Shown: positions 44,835-53,501, counted from the first letter of the stretch. The stretch is DNA of 64,000 bases from Arenibacter nanhaiticus (GCF_900141935.1 NZ_FQYX01000018.1:22471-86470); one strand, 5' to 3'. Notes: generated from the letters alone by a model not told the origin. Made by a program: numbers and translations.

Positions 44835-44865
44835 GCCTATTATTTTTTTAGTAACATAAATTTAT

Positions 44866-44884
44866 TGATTAAGTTTGATAATCA
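44866..44884. promoter_or_regulatory. LysR-type box between hutH and lysR
   Basis: TGATTA-N7-TAATCA is a perfect inverted repeat that contains the T-N11-A core of LysR-family sites. It lies about 32 bases from the start codons of both divergent genes, which suits control of hutHIU and autoregulation. Confidence 0.7.
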
Positions 44885-44915
44885 CCAATACCAAATATAT
44901 CAACAATCAATAACT

Positions 44916-45803
44916 ATGGGTTATCAGTTAGAGTTGCGACATTTCCATTATTTTTTAGCAGTGGCCGAAGAACTGCACTACCGTAAAGCGGCCGAAAGGC
45001 TCTTTATTTCCCAACCGGGATTAAGTAGGCAGATAAAACAGATGGAGGAGATTTTAGAGGTTGAGTTGTTTGTTAGAAATAAAAAGAAAGTAGCCCTAAC
45101 GACGGCAGGAGAATATTTAAAGGGAGAGCTGCAGTTTCTCCTAAACCATTTGGAGCTGACCAAAAAACAGTTAACACTTGTCAATGAAGGAAATTTTGGG
45201 GAAGTGCGGATTGGGTTTTTAGGATCGGCCATGCAGAATGTTATCCCTGATTTGTTGATTCGGTTAAAGGAAAAATTTCCTCAAATAAAGACCAGTTTGG
45301 AAGAATTGTCCAATACGGCACAACTCGAAGCCGTAATAAAGGACTCTTTGGATATTGGTTTTGTCAGATTGGCGCGTGTTCCGGCCGGACTTTTCATTAA
45401 GCCGGTGTTTGAAGATACCTTTTCACTGGTGCTGCCTAAAGACCACACTGTCGATAGCGTTAATTTTAAAGGAATAGGGCAGGTGGCCAAGGAGAATTTT
45501 ATTCTGTTTGCACAAGACTATAGCCCCTTGTATTATGATACCATCATGAGCATTTGTGAAGATGCCGGTTTTACCCCCAAGGTATCCCATAAATCCGTAC
45601 ATGCACAGACCATATTTAAATTGGTAGAGAATAATTTGGGCATCGCCATAGTACCGACCTCTTTACAATATGGCTTTCAGATGAACGTAAAATTTATTGC
45701 CTTGTCCCATATACCGCAGCGGGCGGTACTCTCCGTGATTTGGAAAGAAGATAACCGCAACCCTGCCTTAAGGCATTGTATAGCGTTGTTATTGAATGAA
45801 TGA
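44916..45803 (+). CDS. LysR family transcriptional regulator
   Basis: The 295-residue regulator begins at the ATG at 44916 (MGYQLELRHFHYFLAV). A longer open frame from 44793 would overlap hutH and is not supported. The helix-turn-helix is LHYRKAAERLFISQPGLSRQ near residues 19-38, followed by a LysR substrate-binding domain from about residue 92 (GEVRIGFLGSA). Divergent placement and the shared LysR box suggest it controls the hut genes, although the nitroreductase downstream is another possible target. Confidence 0.9.
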   Translation: MGYQLELRHFHYFLAVAEELHYRKAAERLFISQPGLSRQIKQMEEILEVELFVRNKKKVALTTAGEYLKGELQFLLNHLELTKKQLTLVNEGNFGEVRIGFLGSAMQNVIPDLLIRLKEKFPQIKTSLEELSNTAQLEAVIKDSLDIGFVRLARVPAGLFIKPVFEDTFSLVLPKDHTVDSVNFKGIGQVAKENFILFAQDYSPLYYDTIMSICEDAGFTPKVSHKSVHAQTIFKLVENNLGIAIVPTSLQYGFQMNVKFIALSHIPQRAVLSVIWKEDNRNPALRHCIALLLNE

Positions 45804-45845
45804 GTATCTTTGAAAATAGAAAGGTATCAATATTAAAAAAGGACT

Positions 45846-46397
45846 ATGATTATCGATTTAATAAAAGCCAGACGCGCTGTTTTTCCGGCGCAGTACAACG
45901 ATAAACCTATCAGCAAGGAAACTATAGAAAAGGTATTGGAGGCGGGCAATTGGGCTCCTACCCATAAAAAGACCGAACCATGGCGTTTTAAGGTATTACA
46001 AGGAGAAGCCCAGGAAAAACTAGGATTGTTTTTATCTCTGAAATACATGGAAACGGACCCCAATCCCAAACAATTTAAGGTAGAGAAGTTAATAGCCAAC
46101 CCTAAAAAAGCAGGCGCTATTATTGCGGTCTGTATGCAACGCGACCCGAAGGACAGTATACCGGAATGGGAAGAAATTGCGGCGACAGCCATGGCCGTTC
46201 AGAATATGTGGCTCTGTTGTACCGAAATGGGAATTGGTAGTTATTGGAGCTCCCCGGGCTTAATAAAGCATATGGGCGGTTTTTTTAATTTAAACGAAGG
46301 CGAAGTTTGCTTGGGATTCTTTTATATGGGCTATTATGACGGCGAAATTCCCGTGGTTTCACGAGGGCCTGTAGCCGATAAAACCGTTTGGATGTAA
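45846..46397 (+). CDS. Nitroreductase family protein
   Basis: The 183-residue flavoprotein of the YdjA-like nitroreductase group has the N-terminal LIKARRAVFPAQY, the flavin contact NWAPTHKKTEPWRF near residue 36 and ATAMAVQNMWLCCTEMGIGSYW-like sequence near 117. It probably uses FMN and NAD(P)H to reduce nitro compounds or quinones. It lies 42 bases after the LysR gene on the same strand and abuts the convergent DUF456 gene with no space between stop codons. Confidence 0.88.
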   Translation: MIIDLIKARRAVFPAQYNDKPISKETIEKVLEAGNWAPTHKKTEPWRFKVLQGEAQEKLGLFLSLKYMETDPNPKQFKVEKLIANPKKAGAIIAVCMQRDPKDSIPEWEEIAATAMAVQNMWLCCTEMGIGSYWSSPGLIKHMGGFFNLNEGEVCLGFFYMGYYDGEIPVVSRGPVADKTVWM

Positions 46398-46919
46398 TTA
46401 AGCTCCCTTAAAAAAAGGAAACAAAGGAACCCTGTGTTCCCATACCTTGGCAAGGAACAACCATAGAAATACAAGGGTGACCATAAACTTTAAAAAGGTT
46501 CCTGCCAAGAAACCCAAAAAGGACCCAAAAGCGGCTTTTAAAGCTGTTTTTGGGTTTGTTTTATTCATTAGTTCTCCCGCTAAGGCCCCAAGAAAAGGCC
46601 ATATTATAATCCCTAATACACCGAGGATTGGAAAAATTAGGGCTACTAAAAGTCCGATCGTTGTTCCGATCACACCTCCCTTACTGCCACCGAATTTTTT
46701 CGTCCCTAGGATAGGGATAAAATAATCCAGGGCCAAAACAAGAAGGCTAACCGCTAAGGTAATGCCCAAAAAGGTCCAATCATCGGGTACGGCAGAAGTC
46801 AGGTGAAGCAGCAACAACCCGACCCAACTCAGGGGCGTTCCTGGCAAGGCAGGCAGAAAACTGCCCACGATACCCACCAACATCAACCCAAGTCCAAAAA
46901 ATAATAAAAGAATGTCCAT
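46398..46919 (-). CDS. DUF456 family membrane protein
   Basis: The 173-residue integral membrane protein has about four to five helices. GSFLPALPGTPLSWVGLLLL near residue 19 and the Gly-rich KKFGGSKGGVIGTTIGLLV near 74 are typical of DUF456. The function is unknown. Its stop codon touches the nitroreductase stop, so the two genes converge without a terminator between them. Confidence 0.85.
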   Translation of the reverse strand: MDILLLFFGLGLMLVGIVGSFLPALPGTPLSWVGLLLLHLTSAVPDDWTFLGITLAVSLLVLALDYFIPILGTKKFGGSKGGVIGTTIGLLVALIFPILGVLGIIIWPFLGALAGELMNKTNPKTALKAAFGSFLGFLAGTFLKFMVTLVFLWLFLAKVWEHRVPLFPFFKGA

Positions 46920-47136
46920 ATGACTTTGTTAGACGAAGTTAAAGACTATTTGTTACAAGAAGGCAACAATAGCGCACAGTAGGGGACAAGTATTGGTGTG
47001 AATTCGCTCATAATAAGGCTAGTTTAAGGGTATTTGGGATTCTTCGGTTTCTCCTTGTGGTCTAAAATACCTGTTACGCTTCTACGTTTTTATGGTTGTT
47101 TTAAGTTCTTTGTATGAATAATTTAAAATTTTAACA

Positions 47137-47202
47137 ACTAAAATATTAGTTTAAACTAAATATTTAGTTATATTTGATATAAGGATGAACTAAAAATCTA
47201 GT
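47137..47202 (+). promoter_or_regulatory. Triple operator and promoter of the first blaI operon
   Basis: Three 14-base palindromic sites lie before blaI: ACTAAAATATTAGT (47137-47150), the perfect ACTAAATATTTAGT (47155-47168) and ACTAAAAATCTAGT (47189-47202). The -7 box TATATTTG (47169-47176) lies between the second and third. This is the expected layout for a repressor blocking its own promoter from both sides. Confidence 0.75.
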
Positions 47203-47205
47203 TGA

Positions 47206-47568
47206 ATGAAACAGTTGACGAAAGCAGAAGAAGAGGTAATGCAGATTTTATGGCAGTTGCAAAAATGCAATGTTGCCGCAATCATTGAAGAGCTTCCCGA
47301 ACCCAAACCGGCATACAATACAGTTTCTACCATTGTCCGCATTTTAGAGAGCAAAGGTTTTGTAGATCATGAGCAGGAGGGCAGGGGGTATTTATATTTT
47401 CCATTGGTAAAGAAATCTGATTACGGGAACCAATCCATCAATAAATTGGTCGATGGCTATTTCCAGGGCTCCTTTAAAAGTATGGTCTCCTTTTTTATGA
47501 AGAAGAACGATATGAGCCTTTCGGAATTGGAATCTATTATGAAGGAAATTAAAAAGGAAAAGGAATGA
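47206..47568 (+). CDS. BlaI/MecI/CopY family repressor (locus 1)
   Basis: The 120-residue winged-helix repressor opens with KQLTKAEEEVMQILWQLQKC, followed by AYNTVSTIVRILESKGFVDH near residue 44 as the recognition region and GRGYLYFPLVKKSDY near 63. It is cotranscribed with an M56 sensor protease, with a 4-base overlap of start and stop (ATGA). By analogy with BlaI-BlaR1 it is probably inactivated when the sensor is triggered. No beta-lactamase is nearby, so the regulated function is different or internal. Confidence 0.92.
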   Translation: MKQLTKAEEEVMQILWQLQKCNVAAIIEELPEPKPAYNTVSTIVRILESKGFVDHEQEGRGYLYFPLVKKSDYGNQSINKLVDGYFQGSFKSMVSFFMKKNDMSLSELESIMKEIKKEKE

Positions 47569-49064
47569 TACAGTATATCCTAGAATGCGTGGCTTTTCAG
47601 CTATTATTTTTAATAGTGTATGACCTGTTTTTAAAGAGGGAAACCTTCTTTCAATGGAATAGGGCATACCTTTTAGGTTCCTTTATACTTTCCATATTGC
47701 TGCCGTGGATTAAGATTGAGGCACTAAAGACAACTGTATCCCAAGATTCCTTTGTGTACCCAGAATATTTATGGGACATGGACATGTCCTCGGGATTTGT
47801 GGGAGCAGCCAAGCCCACAGTTTCCTTTCATCTTTCGACTACCGAAATGGTTCTTTATGGCGGAATGATTATTGCGGCGGGACTGTTTGTCTTTAAACTG
47901 TATCAAATAGTACAACTAAAAAGAAAGGGTGAGATCCGCTATTTCGAGAGTTTCACCAGAGTGATGGTGCGCAATAGCCAAATGGCCTTTTCATTTTTCA
48001 GGTCTATATTTCTTGGGGATCAGGTGTTGGAAAAGGATCATGACAGTATCATTCAGCACGAATTGGTACATATAGAACAGCGTCATTCTTGGGATTTGTT
48101 GTTTTTTGAGCTGATGCGGATTGTCGCTTGGTTTAATCCGCTGGTCTATGTTTATCAAAGCCGAATTTCCGAATTGCACGAGTTCATCGCCGATGCAAAA
48201 GTAGCCAAGATCCACAAGGAGGAGCAGTATCAAATGCTGTTGTCACAGGTCTTCCATACCCAAAATATTTCATTCATCAATCATTTTTATGCATCATCAT
48301 TAATCAAAAAACGAATCGTCATGTTACAAAAAACAAAATCAAAACAGATCTTTAAGTTAAAATATTTAGTATTAATTCCCTTAGTAATTGGGATGTTGAT
48401 TTATACTTCGTGTGAGAGTGAAGTCATAGGAGAAAAATTGGATTCAAGCACAACATTAAAAGCAGGAATTGAAACTATTTTAGAGTTTGAAGATTTAAAC
48501 AATCTCTCAAAAGAAGAATCATTAAAAAAAGTAGAGTTTTTAAACCAAGTGAGGAAAACTAAAAGGGAAGCAACTTTTATCATGAAAGATAGAAGAGGGC
48601 AATCAGTTATACTAACTACAAATGAATCAGGCTTGGTAAAAATGGACATTAGGAAAGATGGTGAAACTGATACTGAGCAGAATGAAAAATATGAGCATGC
48701 CAATTATGATGGCCCTGTAGATATTCCTTTCGCGGTAGTGGAAAAGGTTCCTGTCTTTCCGGGTTGTGAGGGGGCTGAGGATAAAAGAGCCTGTTTTAAT
48801 GATATGATGTATAAGCATATCAGCAAGAATTTCAGATACCCCGAAGTGGCTCAAGAAAATGGAATTCAAGGAAGGGTAAGTGTTATGTTTATCATTGGAG
48901 TTGACGGTTCTATCAGTAATGCTAAGATGCGAGGGCCAGATAAACTTTTGGAAGAGGAAGCGGCTAGAATTGTCTCCCAGTTGCCACAAATGACTCCAGG
49001 AGAACAAAAAGGAAAGAAAGTAAGAGTGCCTTATTCGATTCCTATTACGTTTAAACTTCAATAA
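47565..49064 (+). CDS. M56 family sensor protease with C-terminal TonB-type domain (locus 1)
   Basis: The 499-residue protein has three to four N-terminal helices and the zinc protease motif QHELVHIEQRH near residue 164, which faces the cytoplasm in BlaR1. A further helix lies near 265 (YLVLIPLVIGMLIYTSC), followed by a periplasmic part. In place of a penicillin-binding sensor it ends in a TonB C-terminal-like domain: PEVAQENGIQGRVSVMFIIG near 425 and PYSIPITFKL at the end. It likely senses envelope state and relieves BlaI repression. Confidence 0.9.
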   Translation: MIQYILECVAFQLLFLIVYDLFLKRETFFQWNRAYLLGSFILSILLPWIKIEALKTTVSQDSFVYPEYLWDMDMSSGFVGAAKPTVSFHLSTTEMVLYGGMIIAAGLFVFKLYQIVQLKRKGEIRYFESFTRVMVRNSQMAFSFFRSIFLGDQVLEKDHDSIIQHELVHIEQRHSWDLLFFELMRIVAWFNPLVYVYQSRISELHEFIADAKVAKIHKEEQYQMLLSQVFHTQNISFINHFYASSLIKKRIVMLQKTKSKQIFKLKYLVLIPLVIGMLIYTSCESEVIGEKLDSSTTLKAGIETILEFEDLNNLSKEESLKKVEFLNQVRKTKREATFIMKDRRGQSVILTTNESGLVKMDIRKDGETDTEQNEKYEHANYDGPVDIPFAVVEKVPVFPGCEGAEDKRACFNDMMYKHISKNFRYPEVAQENGIQGRVSVMFIIGVDGSISNAKMRGPDKLLEEEAARIVSQLPQMTPGEQKGKKVRVPYSIPITFKLQ

Positions 49065-49096
49065 GTGTCACAAAGTCTAATGAATCAAGCCAAACA

Positions 49097-50239
49097 TTGA
49101 AAAAAGCATTCCTAATTTTATTCTTGATAGTTTTCTTTGCTAAGGGAAATGCCCAATCCGTTTCTATGGCGGTTCCCGATAGTCTATATGCTACCGGGAA
49201 CTATACCTTGGCTATAAATGAATATGCAAAAAAAGGTTCTCTCAATGCCCAACTACAGATTGCCCGGGCTTATAATGCCATGGGGAACTACGACAAGGCT
49301 TTGCTACAATATGAAAGCCTGGTACAGAACAACGAATCCTTAGAATTGGCGACCTATGAATTGGGGAGGCTGTATCTTAAACTGAAGAAATACGAAAAAT
49401 CGAAAGAGCTGTTTAATCAACTGATCGAAAAAAACAAGCTTAATCCGGAATTCTATTACTATTTGGGAGAGTCGTTAAAGGCTTTAGAGCGTTTTCCGGA
49501 GAGTATTATTGCCTATAAAAATTCGATAAAAATTGATAGCACCCATTTGAGAAGCCTGTTTCAATTGGGGAAATACTATGTATTACAAAGGGAGCGCGAC
49601 TCGGTAGTTAAATATGTAGACCAAGGACTGCGTTTTTATGCGGATGATGTTAGCCTTATTAACCTAAAAGCACTGGCCTATTACAATGACCATTTGCTAT
49701 GGTGGGCCATACCCTTGTTTGAAAGATTGGTGAAATTGGGAGAAGATAAAGAATATATCCATGAAAAAATGGGACTTGCTTATTTATCCACGGGGAAGTT
49801 TAAGGAGTCCAAAGAGTCCTATTTTAAGCTACTGCAATTTGATGAAGATAATCCAAAGGCTCTCTACGGACTAGGGACAGCTTATTGGAAATTACAGGAA
49901 CGTGACAGTGCCAAGGCCTACATTAAAAAATCTATAGAAGTACAAAAGGTGGTATTGGATAAAGAATATAATGCCTTGGCGCGATTGGCCATGGAGCAAA
50001 ACGATTTAAAATTGGCCATAAAATATTATAAAAAAGCGTATCAAGAAGACCCGACTGCTTACCTGTATAAGTACGAAGAATGTTTATTGACGGACCAATA
50101 CTATAAAGATCCCAAAATGTCCTTACAATGCTATAAGGCCTATCAAGAAAAGTTTGGTTCTCAAAACGACTATTTTTCAGAATTTGTAGCTAAAAGATTA
50201 TCTGAAATCAAAGAGGAAATTCATATGAAGACGTACTAA
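49097..50239 (+). CDS. Exported TPR protein
   Basis: The 380-residue protein has a signal peptide (KKAFLILFLIVFFAKGNAQ, residues 2-20) and about eight TPR units, for example LKKYEKSKELFNQLIEKN near 94 and DNPKALYGLGTAYWKLQERD near 250. The start is a TTG 33 bases after the M56 gene. It is in the blaI-M56 operon, so it is probably a periplasmic partner in the same sensing or envelope process. Confidence 0.85.
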   Translation: MKKAFLILFLIVFFAKGNAQSVSMAVPDSLYATGNYTLAINEYAKKGSLNAQLQIARAYNAMGNYDKALLQYESLVQNNESLELATYELGRLYLKLKKYEKSKELFNQLIEKNKLNPEFYYYLGESLKALERFPESIIAYKNSIKIDSTHLRSLFQLGKYYVLQRERDSVVKYVDQGLRFYADDVSLINLKALAYYNDHLLWWAIPLFERLVKLGEDKEYIHEKMGLAYLSTGKFKESKESYFKLLQFDEDNPKALYGLGTAYWKLQERDSAKAYIKKSIEVQKVVLDKEYNALARLAMEQNDLKLAIKYYKKAYQEDPTAYLYKYEECLLTDQYYKDPKMSLQCYKAYQEKFGSQNDYFSEFVAKRLSEIKEEIHMKTY

Positions 50240-50282
50240 ATTGATCAAAATATCGTATTTTCCGCTCAGTAACCCAATATAA

Positions 50283-50759
50283 ATGAGGAAAGCTACGGTT
50301 TTATTGTGTTTTTGTCTCTTCGTCTCCTGTGATTGGTTTTTTTCCAAGGAAGAAAAAACCCAACAATTGGTACAAGAGGAAATGCGCAGCATTAATTTTA
50401 ATGAGGTAGACCGGTATCCATTGTTTAGCGACTGTGACGAAATGTTGGAGAAAACCGCGCAATTAGAGTGTTTTCAGACCATTTTGATCGCCCATTTTTC
50501 CGAAACCCTACAGGAGTTCGAGTTCCATTTTGTTTCGGAAAGTAGTATTACCATTTATGTAGATTTCCTAGTAGATAACCAGGGGCAGATTTCTGTTTTA
50601 GAGGTAGAAAAAAACACCTTGTTAGATCGGCAAATTCCAGAGTTCAGTACTATTATTACCCAAAGCCTTAAAGGCTTGCCCAAATTATCCCCGGCCCTGA
50701 AAAGAGGGGTTCCGGTGACGGCAAAATTTAGAATTCCCATCATCCTAAACGCCATTTAA
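50283..50759 (+). CDS. Small lipoprotein with degenerate TonB-C-like domain
   Basis: The 158-residue protein has a lipoprotein signal (LLCFCLFVSC, Cys near residue 16). DFLVDNQGQISVLEVEKN near 107 and KRGVPVTAKFRIPIIL at the end follow the pattern of the TonB C-terminal domain seen in the M56 protein upstream. It is the last gene of the operon at 47206-50759, 43 bases after the TPR gene. The function is unknown. Confidence 0.72.
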   Translation: MRKATVLLCFCLFVSCDWFFSKEEKTQQLVQEEMRSINFNEVDRYPLFSDCDEMLEKTAQLECFQTILIAHFSETLQEFEFHFVSESSITIYVDFLVDNQGQISVLEVEKNTLLDRQIPEFSTIITQSLKGLPKLSPALKRGVPVTAKFRIPIILNAI

Positions 50760-50943
50760 TTTCCTTGGGGATGCCTGCCTTCTTGGCGTTGGCATTTTTA
50801 TAGCTTATTTTTGAGGCCATGATCGTAAAGTTTTGGGATAGCAGGGCTACTCTAGAAACTTTATGGCACTAGGATCCCAAAAAGACATTGACTTCTTGGG
50901 CAAGCATAAAAACTAATTTATAAATATTCAAACCGTCTCTCCT

Positions 50944-51498
50944 TTGTCCAACGAAAAGATCATCTTGGGTATAGATCCAGGAACTACAATTATGGGCTTT
51001 GGCCTTATAAAGGTGGTCAACAAAAAAATGGAATTTGTTCAGATGAACGAATTGCTACTCAATAAATATACGGACCCTTATATAAAACTAAGGCTGATTT
51101 TTGAGCGCACCATAGAACTTATAGACACCTACCATCCCGATGAGATAGCCATAGAGGCGCCCTTTTTTGGAAAAAATGTACAGTCCATGCTAAAACTGGG
51201 CCGTGCGCAGGGAGTGGCCATGGCAGCCGGACTATCGCGACAAATACCGATTACCGAATACCTGCCAAAGAAAATAAAAATGGCTATTACCGGCAATGGA
51301 AATGCCAGTAAAGAACAGGTAGCCAAAATGCTGCAAAGCGTATTGGGCCTAAAAACACTGCCAAAAAACCTAGATAGTACCGATGGCCTGGCAGCAGCCG
51401 TGTGCCATTTTTATAACGAAGGCCGAATAGAAATAGGCAAAAGCTATAGCGGTTGGGATGCCTTTATAAAGCAAAATGAAGATAGGGTGAAAAAATAA
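50944..51498 (+). CDS. ruvC: Holliday junction resolvase RuvC
   Basis: RuvC cuts Holliday junctions after RuvAB branch migration. The 184-residue protein has ILGIDPGTTIMGFG near residue 7 with the first catalytic Asp, IEAPFFGKNVQSMLKLGRAQG near 70 (split here as EAPFFGKN and LGRAQG) and the final acidic pair in NLDSTDGLAAAVCH near 142. The start is a TTG, with no ATG in a suitable place. It is separated from hemW by a four-helix-bundle gene with inverted repeats. Confidence 0.95.
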   Translation: MSNEKIILGIDPGTTIMGFGLIKVVNKKMEFVQMNELLLNKYTDPYIKLRLIFERTIELIDTYHPDEIAIEAPFFGKNVQSMLKLGRAQGVAMAAGLSRQIPITEYLPKKIKMAITGNGNASKEQVAKMLQSVLGLKTLPKNLDSTDGLAAAVCHFYNEGRIEIGKSYSGWDAFIKQNEDRVKK

Positions 51499-51499
51499 C

Positions 51500-52191
51500 C
51501 AGTAATCGGTAAGCAGTAAAAAGTAAACAGTAGCCCCTCCTCTAATTCGGGGAACTACCGGCCAATATGTCTTTTGCTGCCTTAGGAGGATGACAAAGAA
51601 AAAACTAAAGAAAATCTGGGGTGCAATTAGTAGTTTAATAAGTCGTTATATGTTTTTAAAAATAATAATAAACAGTAACGAGTGAATCTTAAAGTATCGG
51701 TATGAGGTTTCAGAATTTACTGGCTTATCGGAAATCCTTTGAATTGGCAATGCGAATTTTTGAAATTTCGAAATCCTTTCCAAAGGAAGAGACCTATTCA
51801 TTTTCATTAACAAATCAAATAAGAAGATGCTCGAGAAGTGTATCGGCAAATATTGCCGAGGCATACGGAAAGCGTCTTTATCAAAAACATTTTATCAGCA
51901 AACTGAGTGATTGCGATGCGGAAAATTTGGAACTGCAATCATGGCTGGAGTTTTCCCTGAATTGTAAATATTTAAATACTAAAGAATATGAAGAGCTTAT
52001 AGAGGAAAGTCACCAAAAAGGTAAGCTAATTAATTATATGATGACTAATCCAGAAAAGTTTGGTTCCAAGTAATACTATTTTACTATCATATGACTAAAA
52101 TTGTATTTGTTCAATATTTACAAAAAGTCACATTGGCCGGTAGTCCCGCGATTTCGCGAGGGAGGTACTGATGACTGACCACCGATTACTG
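51500..52191. mobile_element. Candidate small mobile unit: four-helix-bundle gene within nested inverted repeats
   Basis: Outer arms are CAGTAATCGGT (51500-51510) and ACCGATTACTG (52181-52191). Inner arms are ACTACCGGCCAAT (51554-51566) and ATTGGCCGGTAGT (52132-52144). Both pairs are exact inverted repeats and enclose the S23-type gene. No transposase is present, so movement would need outside help. The unit sits between ruvC and hemW. Confidence 0.5.
51702..52073 (+). CDS. Four-helix-bundle protein (S23/IVS family)
   Basis: The 123-residue all-helical protein has the family pattern: LLAYRKSFELAMRIFEISK at the start, TYSFSLTNQIRRCSRSVSAN near residue 31, NIAEAYGKR near 50, and LSDCDAENLELQSWLEFSLN near 68. 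The family includes proteins encoded in 23S rRNA intervening sequences and is related to the Avd accessory proteins of diversity-generating retroelements. Its function is not known. No reverse transcriptase or rRNA is nearby. Its last codons are part of a 45-bp segment repeated 255 bases downstream. Confidence 0.85.
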   Translation: MRFQNLLAYRKSFELAMRIFEISKSFPKEETYSFSLTNQIRRCSRSVSANIAEAYGKRLYQKHFISKLSDCDAENLELQSWLEFSLNCKYLNTKEYEELIEESHQKGKLINYMMTNPEKFGSK

Positions 52192-52340
52192 ACTCAAATT
52201 AATGAATTTTCAAAAATCGTATATTTCAACCTTAAGTTCACTACAACTAACAATGAATAATTGTTTATTGTTAATTGATAACTGTTAATTGTATAATGAC
52301 TAATCCAGAAAAGTTTGGTTCCAAGTAATACTATTTTACT
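52041..52340. repeat. 45-bp direct repeat with tri- and tetranucleotide-like filler
   Basis: The segment beginning ATGACTAATCCAGAAAAG is present exactly at 52041-52085 (end of the four-helix-bundle gene) and 52296-52340. Between and after the copies lie repeats of ACTGACCACCGATTACTGAC (about 52173 and 52344) and AT-rich runs built on TTAATTG and TTGTTAA. No gene is seen in this 300-base stretch. Confidence 0.85.
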
Positions 52341-52373
52341 GACTACTGACCACCGATTACTGACTACTGAAAT

Positions 52374-53501
52374 ATGAGCGGCATATACATACATATTCCT
52401 TTTTGCAAGCAAGCATGTCATTATTGCGACTTTCATTTCTCTACTCAAATGGGGAAGAAGGAAGCCATGGTATTGGCCTTACAAAAAGAGCTGGAGCTAC
52501 GAAAAGAATCTTTTGCAGAAGAGACGGTACAGACCATCTATTTTGGAGGAGGTACTCCCTCTGTGCTCGAGACCGAGGAAATAAACGCTTTGATCGCTAC
52601 GGTCTATGCCCATTATAGGGTGGCAGCGAATCCGGAGATTACCCTAGAGGCCAATCCGGACGACTTGTCCAAGGCCAAAATAGAACAGTTGGCAGCAACG
52701 CCAATAAACCGTTTAAGTATTGGGATTCAGTCGTTTTTTGAAGACGATCTAAAACTGATGAACAGGGCCCATAATGCGGAAGAGGCCGAAGCTTGTATTA
52801 CTATGGCAAGGACCTATTTTGATAATATTTCTATCGATTTAATTTATGGGGTCCCGGGAATGACCAAGGAACGCTGGATATCGAATATAGAAAAGGCCTT
52901 GGCCTTTCAAATTCCACATATCTCTAGCTATGCCCTGACCGTAGAGCCCAAAACTGCCCTGAAAAAATTTATTGATAAGGGACTAATTGCCCCTGTAGAC
53001 GATGCCTTGGCCCAGGAGCACCATCATATTTTATGTGAAAGGCTACAAACGGCTGGCTTTATCAATTACGAGTTCTCCAATTTTGGCAAACCTGAATTCT
53101 TCTCCCAAAACAATACCGCCTACTGGCTAGGAAAGAAATATTTGGGTATCGGGCCCTCTGCACATTCTTATGACGGTGTGCAACGAGGGTGGAATATTAA
53201 TAACAATCCCCAATATATCAAGGCCATCAACCAAGGCCAACTCCCTATGGAAATAGAGGAGCTTTCTAAAACAGACCGGTATAACGAGTATATAATGACT
53301 GGGCTCCGCACCATTTGGGGAGTGTCCTTAGAAAGAATCAAGGAAGAATTTGGGGCAGAATTTTATGACTACCTGCTACAGGAGGCAGACAATAAAATTT
53401 TGAAAGGACTGCTCTTTATAGAACAAGGCCACTTATTGGTATCGAAAAAAGGCAAGTTTTTAAGCGATGGGATTGCGGCCGACCTTTTTCGGGTGAATTG
53501 A
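52374..53501 (+). CDS. hemW: Radical SAM haem chaperone HemW
   Basis: HemW is a HemN paralogue that binds haem and helps deliver it. The 375-residue protein starts MSGIYIHIPFCKQACHYCDF, giving the CxxxCxxC iron-sulfur motif at residues 11, 15 and 18. FGGGTPSVLE follows near 62, and the HemW-type end is present. It lacks the longer N-terminus with PRYTSYPT that true HemN has (compare 12743). The spacing to ruvC is stretched by the inserted four-helix-bundle unit. Confidence 0.93.
   Translation: MSGIYIHIPFCKQACHYCDFHFSTQMGKKEAMVLALQKELELRKESFAEETVQTIYFGGGTPSVLETEEINALIATVYAHYRVAANPEITLEANPDDLSKAKIEQLAATPINRLSIGIQSFFEDDLKLMNRAHNAEEAEACITMARTYFDNISIDLIYGVPGMTKERWISNIEKALAFQIPHISSYALTVEPKTALKKFIDKGLIAPVDDALAQEHHHILCERLQTAGFINYEFSNFGKPEFFSQNNTAYWLGKKYLGIGPSAHSYDGVQRGWNINNNPQYIKAINQGQLPMEIEELSKTDRYNEYIMTGLRTIWGVSLERIKEEFGAEFYDYLLQEADNKILKGLLFIEQGHLLVSKKGKFLSDGIAADLFRVN

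Noticed and set aside
44793..44915. N-terminal extension of the LysR gene
   Set aside because: It overlaps hutH and the LysR box, and the LysR fold starts right after the ATG at 44916.
47206..49064. Beta-lactam resistance regulator pair
   Set aside because: The M56 protein lacks a penicillin-binding sensor domain and no beta-lactamase is present.
51702..52073. Diversity-generating retroelement (Avd-like protein)
   Set aside because: No reverse transcriptase, template repeat or variable repeat was seen nearby. The 45-bp repeat is exact, with no adenine-specific changes.
51500..52373. CRISPR array
   Set aside because: The repeats are few, of uneven spacing and partly inverted, and no cas gene is in the window.
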